Positions 36,176-45,032 of a stretch of 46,060 bases of DNA are shown here, in pieces. Both the position numbers and the translations under genes were made by a program. Source of the DNA: JAMWDF01 sp964645405 (GTDB taxonomy: Bacteria; Ratteibacteria; UBA8468; B48-G9; DSTR01); the NCBI GenBank assembly GCA_964645405.1, contig CAZYCA010000033.1, positions 1 through 46,060 of the forward strand. Reading direction: 5' to 3'. The notes beneath the pieces were generated by a model. That model made no database searches. It was not told where the DNA came from and saw nothing but the letters and a program-made list of their open reading frames with translations. Position 1 is the first letter of the stretch. Each line of letters begins with the position of its first letter.

Positions 36176-37023
36176 CTTTCAGCTTTCCCTGCTTTTCTCA
36201 GATAGTTGACCACTGCTGTGGTAATTTCGTCCGGCGTGGAAGCTCCAGCAGTCACTGCCACGGTCTTTGCTTTTACTAACCATGCCGGCTGTAACTCGCT
36301 AACTGATTCTACCCAGTAGGTTCTCGGGTTCAAAGACCTGGCGATTTCGTATAACCTTCTGGTGTTGGCACTGCTGCGGGAACCAATCACAATCACCACA
36401 TCACTTTTTTTTGGTAAACTTCTTATTTCTTCCTGCTTCTTTCTCGTGGGCTGACAGATGGTATTGTAAAATTTTACGTCCCCCAATTTTTCTCGGAACT
36501 TTTCTGCCAGAAGATTCACTTTCTCCAGGTCTTCTGTGGACTGGACCACCACAGTAATTGGAACCAGACTTTTCAGTCTTTCCCAGGGGATGCGGCCATG
36601 TGAGGGAAAAACTTCTGCCCTTCCCTTAACCTGGCCCAGGATACCCCTAACTTCATCATGGTACCTGTCACCAATCACCACCAGGTGTCGCTTTTCCTCC
36701 TGGCTTTTTCTTGCCAGGTAGTGAATATGTTTAACCATCGGACAGGTAGCGTCCACGATTTCATAGCCGCGAGAACAAGCTTCCTGTAGCAACTTCTGAC
36801 TGCAACCATGGGCTCTGATAAGGAGAATTTTCCCTTCTCCCTTCCCCAGTTTTTTTATTTTACGCACACCGGCTTTTTGAATGCGCCGGACCACGTCTTT
36901 GTTATGTACAATATCACCATGAACAAAAACTTCCTTCCCTCTGGCTGCTGTCTTCTCAGCAATCTCAATAGCCCTCCTTACTCCAAAACAAAAACCAGAC
37001 GATTTAGCCAGAATCACCCTCAT
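36172..37023 (-). CDS. ispH: 4-hydroxy-3-methylbut-2-enyl diphosphate reductase IspH (LytB)
   Basis: 283 residues from ATG 37023, where MRVILAKSSGFCFGV is the usual N-terminus; a frame extension to 37074 lies inside the upstream gene. IspH is the last enzyme of the MEP pathway and makes IPP and DMAPP with a [4Fe-4S] cluster. The three cluster cysteines are C12, C94 (DATCPMV) and C190 (NTICQPTRKKQ). The GSRSSANT and AGASTPD motifs are kept. The gene begins four bases after the stop of the polyprenyl synthase, which uses its products. Confidence 0.94.
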   Translation of the reverse strand: MRVILAKSSGFCFGVRRAIEIAEKTAARGKEVFVHGDIVHNKDVVRRIQKAGVRKIKKLGKGEGKILLIRAHGCSQKLLQEACSRGYEIVDATCPMVKHIHYLARKSQEEKRHLVVIGDRYHDEVRGILGQVKGRAEVFPSHGRIPWERLKSLVPITVVVQSTEDLEKVNLLAEKFREKLGDVKFYNTICQPTRKKQEEIRSLPKKSDVVIVIGSRSSANTRRLYEIARSLNPRTYWVESVSELQPAWLVKAKTVAVTAGASTPDEITTAVVNYLRKAGKAER

Positions 37024-37027
37024 CAAT

Positions 37028-38074
37028 CTACCCTTTCTCCAGGATGGAACCGATGTAAGAAATAAGTTCTTCACAAAAGGCAGGCTTAATTCCAGACCTT
37101 TTTAACCAGCGCTTTCCCCTGCCAGAAAGTATTTTAATTCTTCTTTCTGCTGATTTAAGACTGCCGGTTTCTTTCACCACCTGTTGAATCTGGTACAAAT
37201 CATTCAAAGTTACTTTTTCTTTCCCCAGCACCTGAAGAATTAAGTCCTGCTGTTTTTTGTCTCCTTTTTGAAAGGCATACCAGATAAGCAGAGTCTTTTT
37301 CTCTTCCTGTAAATCAGTAACTACTGGTTTACCTGTCTGGCTCTGCTTGCCAAAAAGCCCCAGAATGTCATCATGAATCTGGAAAGCTCTCCCGAAATAA
37401 AGTCCTGCCCTGGAAAGGCAGGAAACTTCCCTTGCCGAAGCACCGGCTAAAATAGCACCAACCGCAAGAGGAGTGACAAAGGAGTAAAGTGCAGTCTTCA
37501 AGTCATAGATACGAAGAATTTGCTTTTCGTTTACCTGGTTTATTTTTCTGGTTCCCAGTTCCATTTCAGAAAACTGTCCGGCCCCGGTAAGCAAAGCTGT
37601 AGCAAGAAATTTTTTCAGCGCTTTTTCCTTCCTTCTGACTGGCACCTTAATAGACAGAAAAGTTTCAATGGCTGCTGCATAAAGAACATCACCGGCTATC
37701 AGAGCCAGATCCTGACCAGTTACCCTGTTTTTCCCTGCCGGTAAAAATTTTTGCATAAGAACATGCAGGGCAGGACATCCTCGCCTCATCGTAGATTTAT
37801 CAACAATGTCATCATGAACAAGCATGAAATCGTGGAGCAGTTCAAAGGATAACGCTGTCTGGTAAAGACCAGAAACTGCTTTACCGCCATAGCCTGAATA
37901 TCCCATAACCATTAAAACAGGGCGAAGTCTTTTTCCTGGCCTGAGAACAAAATCCTGAAGAGAAGAATCCAGAAGGAGTGAAATTTCACGCAGCTGGTAC
38001 TTTCTTCTCAGCTGCTCCAGCAGGACAGGAAGCTGTTTCTCCAGCCTTTTCTGAATCTGCATAACGTGGTTCAC
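37028..38074 (-). CDS. Trans-polyprenyl diphosphate synthase (IspA/IspB/GGPS family)
   Basis: Up to 348 residues. It condenses IPP with allylic diphosphates to give farnesyl or longer chains. The first Asp-rich motif is DDIVD (88-92), with LRPGKRLRP before it; the second is DDILG, near 235, as in many archaeal-type and GGPP/FPP synthases. Chain length cannot be set by eye. The start may be GTG 38074 or ATG 38062; neither has a ribosome-binding site. The -10 element at 38086-38081 predicts transcription from about 38074, so a leaderless GTG start is possible. It is the first gene of an operon with ispH and the receiver protein. Confidence 0.88.
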   Translation of the reverse strand: MNHVMQIQKRLEKQLPVLLEQLRRKYQLREISLLLDSSLQDFVLRPGKRLRPVLMVMGYSGYGGKAVSGLYQTALSFELLHDFMLVHDDIVDKSTMRRGCPALHVLMQKFLPAGKNRVTGQDLALIAGDVLYAAAIETFLSIKVPVRRKEKALKKFLATALLTGAGQFSEMELGTRKINQVNEKQILRIYDLKTALYSFVTPLAVGAILAGASAREVSCLSRAGLYFGRAFQIHDDILGLFGKQSQTGKPVVTDLQEEKKTLLIWYAFQKGDKKQQDLILQVLGKEKVTLNDLYQIQQVVKETGSLKSAERRIKILSGRGKRWLKRSGIKPAFCEELISYIGSILEKG

Positions 38075-38080
38075 AGTTTT

Positions 38081-38086
38081 ATTATA
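38081..38086 (-). promoter_or_regulatory. -10 element of the isoprenoid operon
   Basis: TATAAT on the minus strand, seven bases before the GTG at 38074. No acceptable -35 is found at 16-18 bases. It places the transcription start on or next to the first codon. Confidence 0.45.
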
Positions 38087-38123
38087 CCATCTATCTATTT
38101 ACTTTTCCTCGTTTTTCTATGGT

Positions 38124-38152
38124 TTGATTTTGCTTGCGGAATCTAATAAAAT
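38124..38152 (+). promoter_or_regulatory. Promoter of the GH4 gene
   Basis: TTGATT (38124-38129), 17 bases, TAAAAT (38147-38152, five of six). The gene has a strong ribosome-binding site (GAGGAGG) before ATG 38180. Confidence 0.5.
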
Positions 38153-38179
38153 GTCTCCTTAAAAACCTGAGGAGGAAAA

Positions 38180-39601
38180 ATGCCCTTTAAAATCACCTTT
38201 ATTGGTGCTGGCAGTTTAGGTTTTACCAGGAAACTTGTCCGTGACTTACTTTCCGTGCCGGAGTTTAACAATATTGAAATTGCCTTCACGGATATCAATG
38301 AACGCAACCTGAAGATGGTCCAGACCCTTTGTCAGAGGGATATTGAAGCCAACGGATTGAAAATCAAAATTCAGGCTACTTTGAACCGACGAGAAGCATT
38401 GAAAGGAGCCAAGTACATTGTGAATGTCGCTCGTGTTGGCGGACTGGAAGCTTTCCGGCAGGATATTGAAATCCCTCTTAAGTACGGCGTGGACCAGTGT
38501 GTGGGTGATACTCTCTGTCCCGGTGGGATTATGTACGGACAGAGAGGCATTCCTGTTATTCTGGAGTTCTGCCGCGATATAAAGGAACTCTGCCCACCTG
38601 AGGCACTACTGCTGAATTATGCCAACCCTAACGCCATGCTCACCTGGGCAGCCAACCATTACGGAAAGGTGAAAACAATTGGTCTCTGCCATGGAGTGCA
38701 GGGAGGTCATGCGCAGATAGCTGAAGTTCTGGGATTGAAGAAAGAAGAAGTTGATATTGTGGCTGCCGGTATAAATCACCAGACCTGGTACATCCAGGTA
38801 AGACACAAAGGTCAGGACCTCACCGGTAAACTTCTCTCAGCTTTTGAGAATCATCCTGTTTACCGCCGTACTGAGAAGGTCAGGATTGATATCCTGCGGC
38901 GGTTTGGTTACTTCTGCACAGAATCCAATGGACATTTAAGTGAATACCTGCCATGGTACAGGAAAAGACCGAAGGAGATAAGACGCTGGATTGATTTAAG
39001 TTCCTGGATAAACGGAGAAACAGGTGGTTATCTGAGAGTTTGCCAGGAAGGTCGTTTCTGGTTTCAGAAGGAATTTCCCAGACTTTTGAAAGAGCCACCA
39101 CTGGTCTATGCGGGAGAAAAAAGGTCAGCTGAGCATGGAAGTTACATCATTGAAGGTTTAGAGACCGGCAGGGTTTACCGGGGTCATTTCAATGTGGTTA
39201 ATAATGGTTGTATCAGCAATCTGCCTGATGACGCGATTGTGGAGGTTCCTGGCTATGTGGATGGTAACGGTATCAACATCCCCAGAGTAGGAGCTTTACC
39301 TGCTGGTTGTGCAGCTATCTGTATGCAAAGTATTAATGTCCAGCGGCTGGCAGTAGAAGCTGCAGTCTCCGGGAATGATTTCCTGTTAAGGCAGGCGATG
39401 ATGCTGGACCCTTTAACCGGGGCAGTTTGTAATGGTCCGGAAATATGGCAGATGGTAGATGAACTTCTGGTAGCACAGGCTAAATGGCTACCACAGTACG
39501 CCAGGGCAATTAAAGAAGCCAGAGAGAGACTGAGAAAAGGACCGCTTCTTCCTGTAAAAAACTACCGCGGAGCAGCCAGGCTACCAGTAAAAAAAAACTA
39601 A
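38180..39601 (+). CDS. Glycoside hydrolase family 4 (NAD-dependent alpha-glycosidase type)
   Basis: 473 residues, no signal peptide, so cytoplasmic. GH4 enzymes cleave glycosides through NAD-dependent oxidation at C3 and elimination, and need a metal ion. The Rossmann motif is ITFIGAGSLGFTRKLVRDLL (5-24); NPNAM (149-153), the metal-ligand region CHGV (170-173) and INHQTW (198-203) are in place. In GH4 the residues after Cys-His have been used to sort substrates: CHS for alpha-glucosidase/galactosidase and CHG for alpha-glucuronidase-type members. CHGV here leans to the latter, but this is only a hint. The stop overlaps the stop of the convergent oxidoreductase gene. Confidence 0.88.
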   Translation: MPFKITFIGAGSLGFTRKLVRDLLSVPEFNNIEIAFTDINERNLKMVQTLCQRDIEANGLKIKIQATLNRREALKGAKYIVNVARVGGLEAFRQDIEIPLKYGVDQCVGDTLCPGGIMYGQRGIPVILEFCRDIKELCPPEALLLNYANPNAMLTWAANHYGKVKTIGLCHGVQGGHAQIAEVLGLKKEEVDIVAAGINHQTWYIQVRHKGQDLTGKLLSAFENHPVYRRTEKVRIDILRRFGYFCTESNGHLSEYLPWYRKRPKEIRRWIDLSSWINGETGGYLRVCQEGRFWFQKEFPRLLKEPPLVYAGEKRSAEHGSYIIEGLETGRVYRGHFNVVNNGCISNLPDDAIVEVPGYVDGNGINIPRVGALPAGCAAICMQSINVQRLAVEAAVSGNDFLLRQAMMLDPLTGAVCNGPEIWQMVDELLVAQAKWLPQYARAIKEARERLRKGPLLPVKNYRGAARLPVKKN

Positions 39602-40782
39602 GAAGAAAAACCAACCTGCCTGACTCTGACAAACTTACCGGTAAGAGAGGATTCCCTGGCTGCCAGGCAGACATAAGCACTCTGAATTCCTGTTTCCATT
39701 GGTGTGCGTGACTTTTTGATTTTTCCCTTAATCAGATTAATAAAATCTCTGGCTAACTGGTAATCTCCTCCAAAATGACTTAGGGCTTCCGCTGCTTTCT
39801 CTACAGTCGTGAAAGGTTGATGGTGCCGGACTATCTTCAGCTCATTCCGGTACCAGTCAAAACTGAGGGTAGCCAGGTACCCGCTTACTATTGCCCCCCG
39901 GCTGCCAGCTTCCCTTCTGGTGAAAAAAACCTGACTATAGACACCATGAGCACCAGAAGCAAATTCCATAAGGGCACTGGAGCAATCTTCATTGGTCCCT
40001 GTTTCTTTCGTCCCACAATCAATACTGTAAACACAGAGGTGGTCACCGGTATGATAACCGGAGAGATTCTTCTTTCTGTTCTGAGGGCTTTCTAAACAGG
40101 TATCCTGCTGGTCACACTCACTGCAACGTAACCCGGACTTTTTCTTCCCGCCAAAAACATGCTGGAAGGTAGCCATCGCAGCCACCCGGACAATGGATGA
40201 ACCCATCAGAAAACTTATGTAATCAAAATCGTGCGTCGCCTTCTGCAAGAAAAGTCCGCCGGTAATGGAATAATCCCGGTACGGCTGCTCCCAGTAAACC
40301 GTGCCATAGGGAACAAAGTTAAAGGCATGAACATGGACCGGTTCTCCCAGTGCACCCTGACGGATATAATTTCCTGCCAGACTACATAAAGGCGAGACCC
40401 TTAAGGGAAAACTTACCACTACCTGACAACGAGATTTTTCAAACGCTTTTTCCAGAGAGATAGCCTGCTGCATACTGATAGCCACTGGTTTTTCCAGAAA
40501 AAGAGGAAGGTCATATCTGGCTGCCTGGCTGGCATAATGGGTGTGCAGATTGCATCTGGTACCGATAAACAAACCATCCAGATGCGCCTTTTTCATCATT
40601 TCTGGCAGGGAGGAGTAAAACACCACATCCTTACGGTCCTCTTCTGCCAGCCGCTGTTTCACCCCTTTTTCATCCGGGTCCACCACTGCCACCACTCTTG
40701 TGTCCGGCTCTACCTGTCTGATAGCCCCGTTGATAACACCATGGGCTCTTCTCCCGTAACCTACCACCCCTAAGCGCACCAT
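39598..40782 (-). CDS. Gfo/Idh/MocA-family oxidoreductase with a Cys cluster
   Basis: 394 residues. The NAD(P)-binding N-terminus reads GVVGYGRRAHG (5-15), and the EKP motif with the conserved Lys is at 97-99 (LFLEKPVAIS). The C-terminal alpha/beta domain contains THDFDYISFLMG. An insertion near 218-227 reads CSECDQQDTC (Cys-x2-Cys-x5-Cys), which could bind a metal or be structural; similar cysteines occur in some relatives. Substrates in this family are sugars, sugar acids or inositols, and several members oxidise the C3 hydroxyl of glycosides. Transcription starts from a perfect promoter (40817-40844). It is flanked by GH4 and GH106-like genes, so it probably acts on their substrates or products. 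Confidence 0.85.
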   Translation of the reverse strand: MVRLGVVGYGRRAHGVINGAIRQVEPDTRVVAVVDPDEKGVKQRLAEEDRKDVVFYSSLPEMMKKAHLDGLFIGTRCNLHTHYASQAARYDLPLFLEKPVAISMQQAISLEKAFEKSRCQVVVSFPLRVSPLCSLAGNYIRQGALGEPVHVHAFNFVPYGTVYWEQPYRDYSITGGLFLQKATHDFDYISFLMGSSIVRVAAMATFQHVFGGKKKSGLRCSECDQQDTCLESPQNRKKNLSGYHTGDHLCVYSIDCGTKETGTNEDCSSALMEFASGAHGVYSQVFFTRREAGSRGAIVSGYLATLSFDWYRNELKIVRHHQPFTTVEKAAEALSHFGGDYQLARDFINLIKGKIKKSRTPMETGIQSAYVCLAARESSLTGKFVRVRQVGFSS

Positions 40783-40816
40783 TTTCCCCCTTCGTTGGAA
40801 AGAAAGTTTTCTTTTA

Positions 40817-40844
40817 ATTATAGACCGCAGGCAACCAATGTCAA
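40817..40844 (-). promoter_or_regulatory. Perfect consensus promoter of the Gfo/Idh/MocA gene
   Basis: On the minus strand TTGACA (40844-40839), 16 bases, TATAAT (40822-40817), the same perfect arrangement as at the 5S rRNA gene. The ATG at 40782 follows with GGGGG close upstream. No obvious operator palindrome was seen over it. Confidence 0.8.
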
Positions 40845-40922
40845 TCCTACTTAAAAAAATAGAATGTCGCAGTTGACTTTACCTTCAACACTTTTGAATT
40901 TCTCAGGAAGGGAAAAACAGAT

Positions 40923-40952
40923 TTGGACACACAAATTATTCCGTAGTAAAAT
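40923..40952 (+). promoter_or_regulatory. Candidate promoter of the GH106-like gene
   Basis: TTGGAC (40923-40928), 18 bases, TAAAAT (40947-40952). AAAAGGAGAA lies before ATG 40974. It is divergent from the oxidoreductase promoter about 80 bases away. Confidence 0.4.
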
Positions 40953-40973
40953 GCCATACAAAAAGGAGAACAG

Positions 40974-43900
40974 ATGACCGAACTGAAATGGAAAAATTTG
41001 ATGGAAGAATTTAGATTACCTGAATCTTTCTACCGGGGAGCACCTTTCTGGGCCTGGAACGGAAAGCTGGAGACTGAAGAGTTGAGAAGGCAGGTACGGG
41101 TCATGCAGCAGATGGGTCTGGGTGGATTTTTCATGCACTCCCGGGTTGGACTGGACACAGCCTATCTTTCAGATGAATGGTTTTCCTGTATCCGTGCCTG
41201 TGCTGAGGAAGCAGAAAGAAACAAAATGTATGCCTGGCTTTATGATGAAGACCGCTGGCCATCCGGTGCAGCTGGTGGACTGGTCACCAGAGATGTTCGC
41301 TTCCGGATGAGGCATCTTGTGCTGACCATCACCAGAAATACACAGGACTTGAAATGGAGACGGGAAACGATTGCTGCTTTTGTGGGCAAAATTAACGGTC
41401 GCCAGGCAAGCCAGCTGCGTCCAGTTCCCCCGAAACAAAGGGTGAAACAATTAGCTCCAGACGAATCTTTGCTCCTTTTTTCTGTGAGAATCAGTCAGCC
41501 CAGTCCCTGGTATAACGGCTACACTTACCTGGATACTCTGAATCCTGAGGCAGTCCGGGAGTTTCTCCGGGTAACATATCAAGCCTACCGTCAGAGGTGT
41601 GGTCGCTTCTTCGGACGCAGTATCCCTGGTATTTTCACAGATGAGCCCAACTATGGTTCCTTCATGGGACATCTTGACCGTTCAGAATCTACCTTCGTGA
41701 TACCCTGGACTGAGAAACTGCCCCAGGTTTTCCGCAAGAGATACGGCTACGATTTACTGCCGCACCTGCCAGAAATCTTTTTTGATGTGGAAGGTCAGCC
41801 AGTTACACCAGCCTGCTACCATTACCATGACTGTATCACGCATTTGTTTGTGGATTCTTTTTCCCGGCAGATTGGCCAGTGGTGTGGCAGGAATAAACTT
41901 CTTTTTACCGGTCATGTTCTGGCAGAAGATACCCTTGCCAGTCAAACAAGTGTGGTGGGCAATTGTATGCGCTTTTATGAGTATATGCAGGCACCAGGGA
42001 TGGACCTTCTGACAGAAAGACGTCGCGATTTCATCACTGCCAAACAGGTTAGTTCTGCTGCCAGACAATTTGGCAGGAAGTGGCGTCTGACGGAAACCTA
42101 CGGCTGTACTGGCTGGGATTTCCCTTTCGCCGGTCATAAAGCCCTGGGTGACTGGCAGGTGGCACTTGGCATCAATCTTCGCTGTCAGCATCTCTCCTGG
42201 TACACCATGCTTGGTCAGGCGAAAAGAGACTATCCGGCTGCTATCTCTTACCAGTCTCCCTGGTGGCATCTTTATCCCGAGGTTGAAGATTACTTTGCCC
42301 GGGTCCTTTCTGTAATGACCAGAGGAGAAGAAGTACGGGATCTATTGGTTATTCATCCCATAGAATCCATGTGGGTGAAAGCAAAGATAAACATGCATAA
42401 TGACCCGGATGTTAAAAATTACGATTTACTTTTCTCTCAACTTACCAATTTCCTTCTTGCTAACCATCTTGACTTTGATTACGGAGATGAGGAACTTCTT
42501 TCCAGGTACAGCCGGGTGAAGCAGCAGAAAGGAGAGCCCCTTTTAATAGTTGGTAAGGCAACTTACCGCGTGGTACTGGTTCCTCCACTTGTAACCATGA
42601 GGCGTTCCACGTTGAAACTCTTAGAAAAATTCCTTAAATCCGGCGGAAAGGTTGTCTTCCTCGGGCAGGTCGCATCATATGTGGAAGCAGCAGTCTCAGA
42701 AGAAGCTAAAACAGTAGCCAATAGATGTGTAAAAATAAATTCCATCAGCCAAGAATTATTAGATGCCCTCCAGCCTGACTGCCGCCGGGTCTCCATTACT
42801 GACAACAAAGGTAAAGAATTAACCTCAATACTTTACCTTCTCCGGCAGGACCAGGATTTCTTTTATCTTTTTATCTGTAACACCGGTGAAGATTTCACCA
42901 ATAGCACAGAAGAGCGTTACCAGCAAATCCCTGTAAGAGAGAGAAGACTGGCTTGCCCGGAAGTAATTATTAAAGGTTTCCCGGACTGGCCACAGCCAGC
43001 AGTAGAGCTTGACCCGGAAAAGGGTTGCTCCTTTCTGGCAACAAATAGAGCTACTTCTTCAGGATGGGAAATTCTTACTGATTTGCCCCCACTGGCCAGC
43101 AGGTTATTTATCATCCCGAGGAAAAAACCAGTTGCTGTTCCGGCAAAGCCTGTGTGGAAGGAAGTCAGCCGCAAGGTCCTCAATCAAGATTTCTGGGAAA
43201 TTAAACTTTCTGAACCCAATGTCCTGGTGCTGGACAGACCAGGCTACCGGCTGGGAAAGGAAGACTGGCAGCCACCAGAAGAGATACTGCGTCTGGACCG
43301 TATAATCCGTGCCAGGCTGGGGATACCACCCAGAGGTGGTGCTATGGTCCAGCCCTGGGCAAGGAAAAAAAATCCCAGAACAAAAAAATTAAGTTTCATA
43401 CTAAGCTACACCTTCCAGGTAGAAGAAATTCCAACCGGACAGTTGCTTCTGGCTCTGGAAAGACCTGACCTTTATACCATCACTCTCAACGGGGAGAAAC
43501 TCAGCAGTGACATGGCTTCTGGCTGGTGGGTGGATAAATCACTCTCTACTTTAAGTTTGGACCCTGCCTGTCTGCGGGCAGGCGCCAACCAGATTGTTTT
43601 AGAGGGAGAATATGACGAAAATCATCCAGGGTTAGAAACTATCTACCTTTTAGGCAACTTCGGAGTAAAACTGGAAGGCACCTGTGCTCTCTTAACCAGG
43701 CCACCGGAGAAACTCCCTCTGGGCGACTGGACACAGTACCAGTTTCCTTTTTATGCTGGTTGTGTGGCTTATCAAACCAGAATCCCGGTTGATTTGCAAT
43801 CCGGCCAGCGACTGGTAGTAAATATTCCTGACTACCGGGCAGTAGCAGTCCGGATTCTGGTGGATGGGAAGACTGCTGGAGTGATTGCCTGGGAACCAAA

Positions 43901-44132
43901 CGAAGTGGATATCACTGATTCTGTCTCCGGGAAAACAGAGGTTCAGCTGACAGTAGAAATTGTGGGCCACCGCAGGAATTCTCACGGACCTCTACATCTT
44001 AATGAAAAATGGCCTGTCTGGACAGGTCCGGAGCAGTTTACACCCAAGGATGAGCAGTGGTATGAAGGGTATCAGCTGGTGCCCTGCGGGTTGATGGCCC
44101 CACCCGAGATTATCGTCCGGGAAGCTTCCTGA
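40974..44132 (+). CDS. Cytoplasmic GH106-like (alpha-L-rhamnosidase-type) glycoside hydrolase
   Basis: 1052 residues without signal peptide. The N-terminal barrel carries the pattern of GH106 and close relatives: PFWAWNGKLETEELRRQV (24-41), GGFFMHSRVGL (50-60), LSDEWF, and YDEDRWPSGAAGG (90-102). Likely acidic active-site positions are in FTDEPNYGSF (~221-230) and LTETYGCTGW (~370-379). A flavodoxin-like middle domain (VVLVPPLVTMRRSTLKLLEKFLKSGG split by beta strands) and C-terminal beta-sandwich domains resembling GH2-type sugar-binding modules follow. Known GH106 enzymes remove L-rhamnose from pectic or plant glycans, many of them exported; this one appears cytoplasmic and would act on imported oligosaccharides. 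The exact family and sugar need a profile search. Confidence 0.75.
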   Translation: MTELKWKNLMEEFRLPESFYRGAPFWAWNGKLETEELRRQVRVMQQMGLGGFFMHSRVGLDTAYLSDEWFSCIRACAEEAERNKMYAWLYDEDRWPSGAAGGLVTRDVRFRMRHLVLTITRNTQDLKWRRETIAAFVGKINGRQASQLRPVPPKQRVKQLAPDESLLLFSVRISQPSPWYNGYTYLDTLNPEAVREFLRVTYQAYRQRCGRFFGRSIPGIFTDEPNYGSFMGHLDRSESTFVIPWTEKLPQVFRKRYGYDLLPHLPEIFFDVEGQPVTPACYHYHDCITHLFVDSFSRQIGQWCGRNKLLFTGHVLAEDTLASQTSVVGNCMRFYEYMQAPGMDLLTERRRDFITAKQVSSAARQFGRKWRLTETYGCTGWDFPFAGHKALGDWQVALGINLRCQHLSWYTMLGQAKRDYPAAISYQSPWWHLYPEVEDYFARVLSVMTRGEEVRDLLVIHPIESMWVKAKINMHNDPDVKNYDLLFSQLTNFLLANHLDFDYGDEELLSRYSRVKQQKGEPLLIVGKATYRVVLVPPLVTMRRSTLKLLEKFLKSGGKVVFLGQVASYVEAAVSEEAKTVANRCVKINSISQELLDALQPDCRRVSITDNKGKELTSILYLLRQDQDFFYLFICNTGEDFTNSTEERYQQIPVRERRLACPEVIIKGFPDWPQPAVELDPEKGCSFLATNRATSSGWEILTDLPPLASRLFIIPRKKPVAVPAKPVWKEVSRKVLNQDFWEIKLSEPNVLVLDRPGYRLGKEDWQPPEEILRLDRIIRARLGIPPRGGAMVQPWARKKNPRTKKLSFILSYTFQVEEIPTGQLLLALERPDLYTITLNGEKLSSDMASGWWVDKSLSTLSLDPACLRAGANQIVLEGEYDENHPGLETIYLLGNFGVKLEGTCALLTRPPEKLPLGDWTQYQFPFYAGCVAYQTRIPVDLQSGQRLVVNIPDYRAVAVRILVDGKTAGVIAWEPNEVDITDSVSGKTEVQLTVEIVGHRRNSHGPLHLNEKWPVWTGPEQFTPKDEQWYEGYQLVPCGLMAPPEIIVREAS

Positions 44133-44144
44133 AAAACTGATTAC

Positions 44145-45020
44145 TTATTCCCGGAATATTTTTATCAGTTTGGCTGCAGTATCCCTGGCTAAATCCATAT
44201 CAGGCAGAACAAGGTTGGGTAGCCGGGAAAAAGGAATCATTTCCGCTGTCAGTGGTCCGCTGTATTTTAACTTTTTCAAAGCTTTCTTTACTGCTTCAAA
44301 ATTAACCTCTCCTTTAAGTAAATCGTCTCCAAAACCGTGCAGTGTTCCTCCACAGTCTGACCGGGTGAAATTTTTTACATGCACCGCTTTGATGCGCCTG
44401 CCAAGAACTTCAATCCAGTGCTCAGGATAACCGTTAATCAGGCAGTTGGCTATATCAAAATAGACACCAAGCCACTGGCTTCTGAACTGGTCAACAAAAG
44501 TACGCATGGAAACCGGGTCAGTCAAAAAAAGATTCCAGACATTTTCCACACCGATGGTTACCCTTAACTTTCTCGCCACAGGCAAAAGTTCTCTCAGGGA
44601 AGAAGTAGCGTTTTTCCAGACAGTAGCGTAAGGTACCACCGGCTGGCTGTTATCCCAGGGTACAGCAACGGCTCCAGGAACAACCAGTACTACACTGGCA
44701 CCTATCCAGGAAGCCACCTGCAAATACTCCTTAGTAAAACTTATAGCTTTCTTCCGGATAGCCGGGTCTGGACTGCTTAAAGACTGCGACCAGAAAACAC
44801 CTGATGCCAGCGTTTCTATCTGTAGCCCCATCTCCTTTGCTGCCTGCCGGATTTCCTGGCAGCGCTTCTGACTGATACCAGGACCAAACTCTCCTCCGGA
44901 AAAACAAAGTTCCAGACCATCCAGCCCCATTTCTTTTACTTCTTTCAAAGCCTGCTCCACTGGTTTTGCGTTTTCAAAACCTCCGACCGTCCAGTAATTA
45001 AGCTGCAATGTGTTCTTCAT
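44145..45020 (-). CDS. Sugar phosphate isomerase/epimerase-like TIM-barrel protein
   Basis: 291 residues of the xylose-isomerase-like (AP endonuclease 2) barrel family: EVKEMGLDGLELCFSGGEFG near the N-terminus, GVENVWN near the middle, YFDIANCLINGYPEHW, AVHVKNF and a final LTAEM strand. Metal-binding Glu, Asp, His and Glu positions are suggested by these strands. Family members include inosose dehydratase, 3-keto-sugar isomerases and the C-glycoside-cleaving enzymes. It starts 12 bases after the upstream oxidoreductase stop, behind a GGGGGG ribosome-binding site, so the two form an operon and likely act in sequence. It converges on the GH106-like gene with only 12 bases between the stops. Confidence 0.82.
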   Translation of the reverse strand: MKNTLQLNYWTVGGFENAKPVEQALKEVKEMGLDGLELCFSGGEFGPGISQKRCQEIRQAAKEMGLQIETLASGVFWSQSLSSPDPAIRKKAISFTKEYLQVASWIGASVVLVVPGAVAVPWDNSQPVVPYATVWKNATSSLRELLPVARKLRVTIGVENVWNLFLTDPVSMRTFVDQFRSQWLGVYFDIANCLINGYPEHWIEVLGRRIKAVHVKNFTRSDCGGTLHGFGDDLLKGEVNFEAVKKALKKLKYSGPLTAEMIPFSRLPNLVLPDMDLARDTAAKLIKIFRE

Positions 45021-45032
45021 ACTGCCCCCCGG

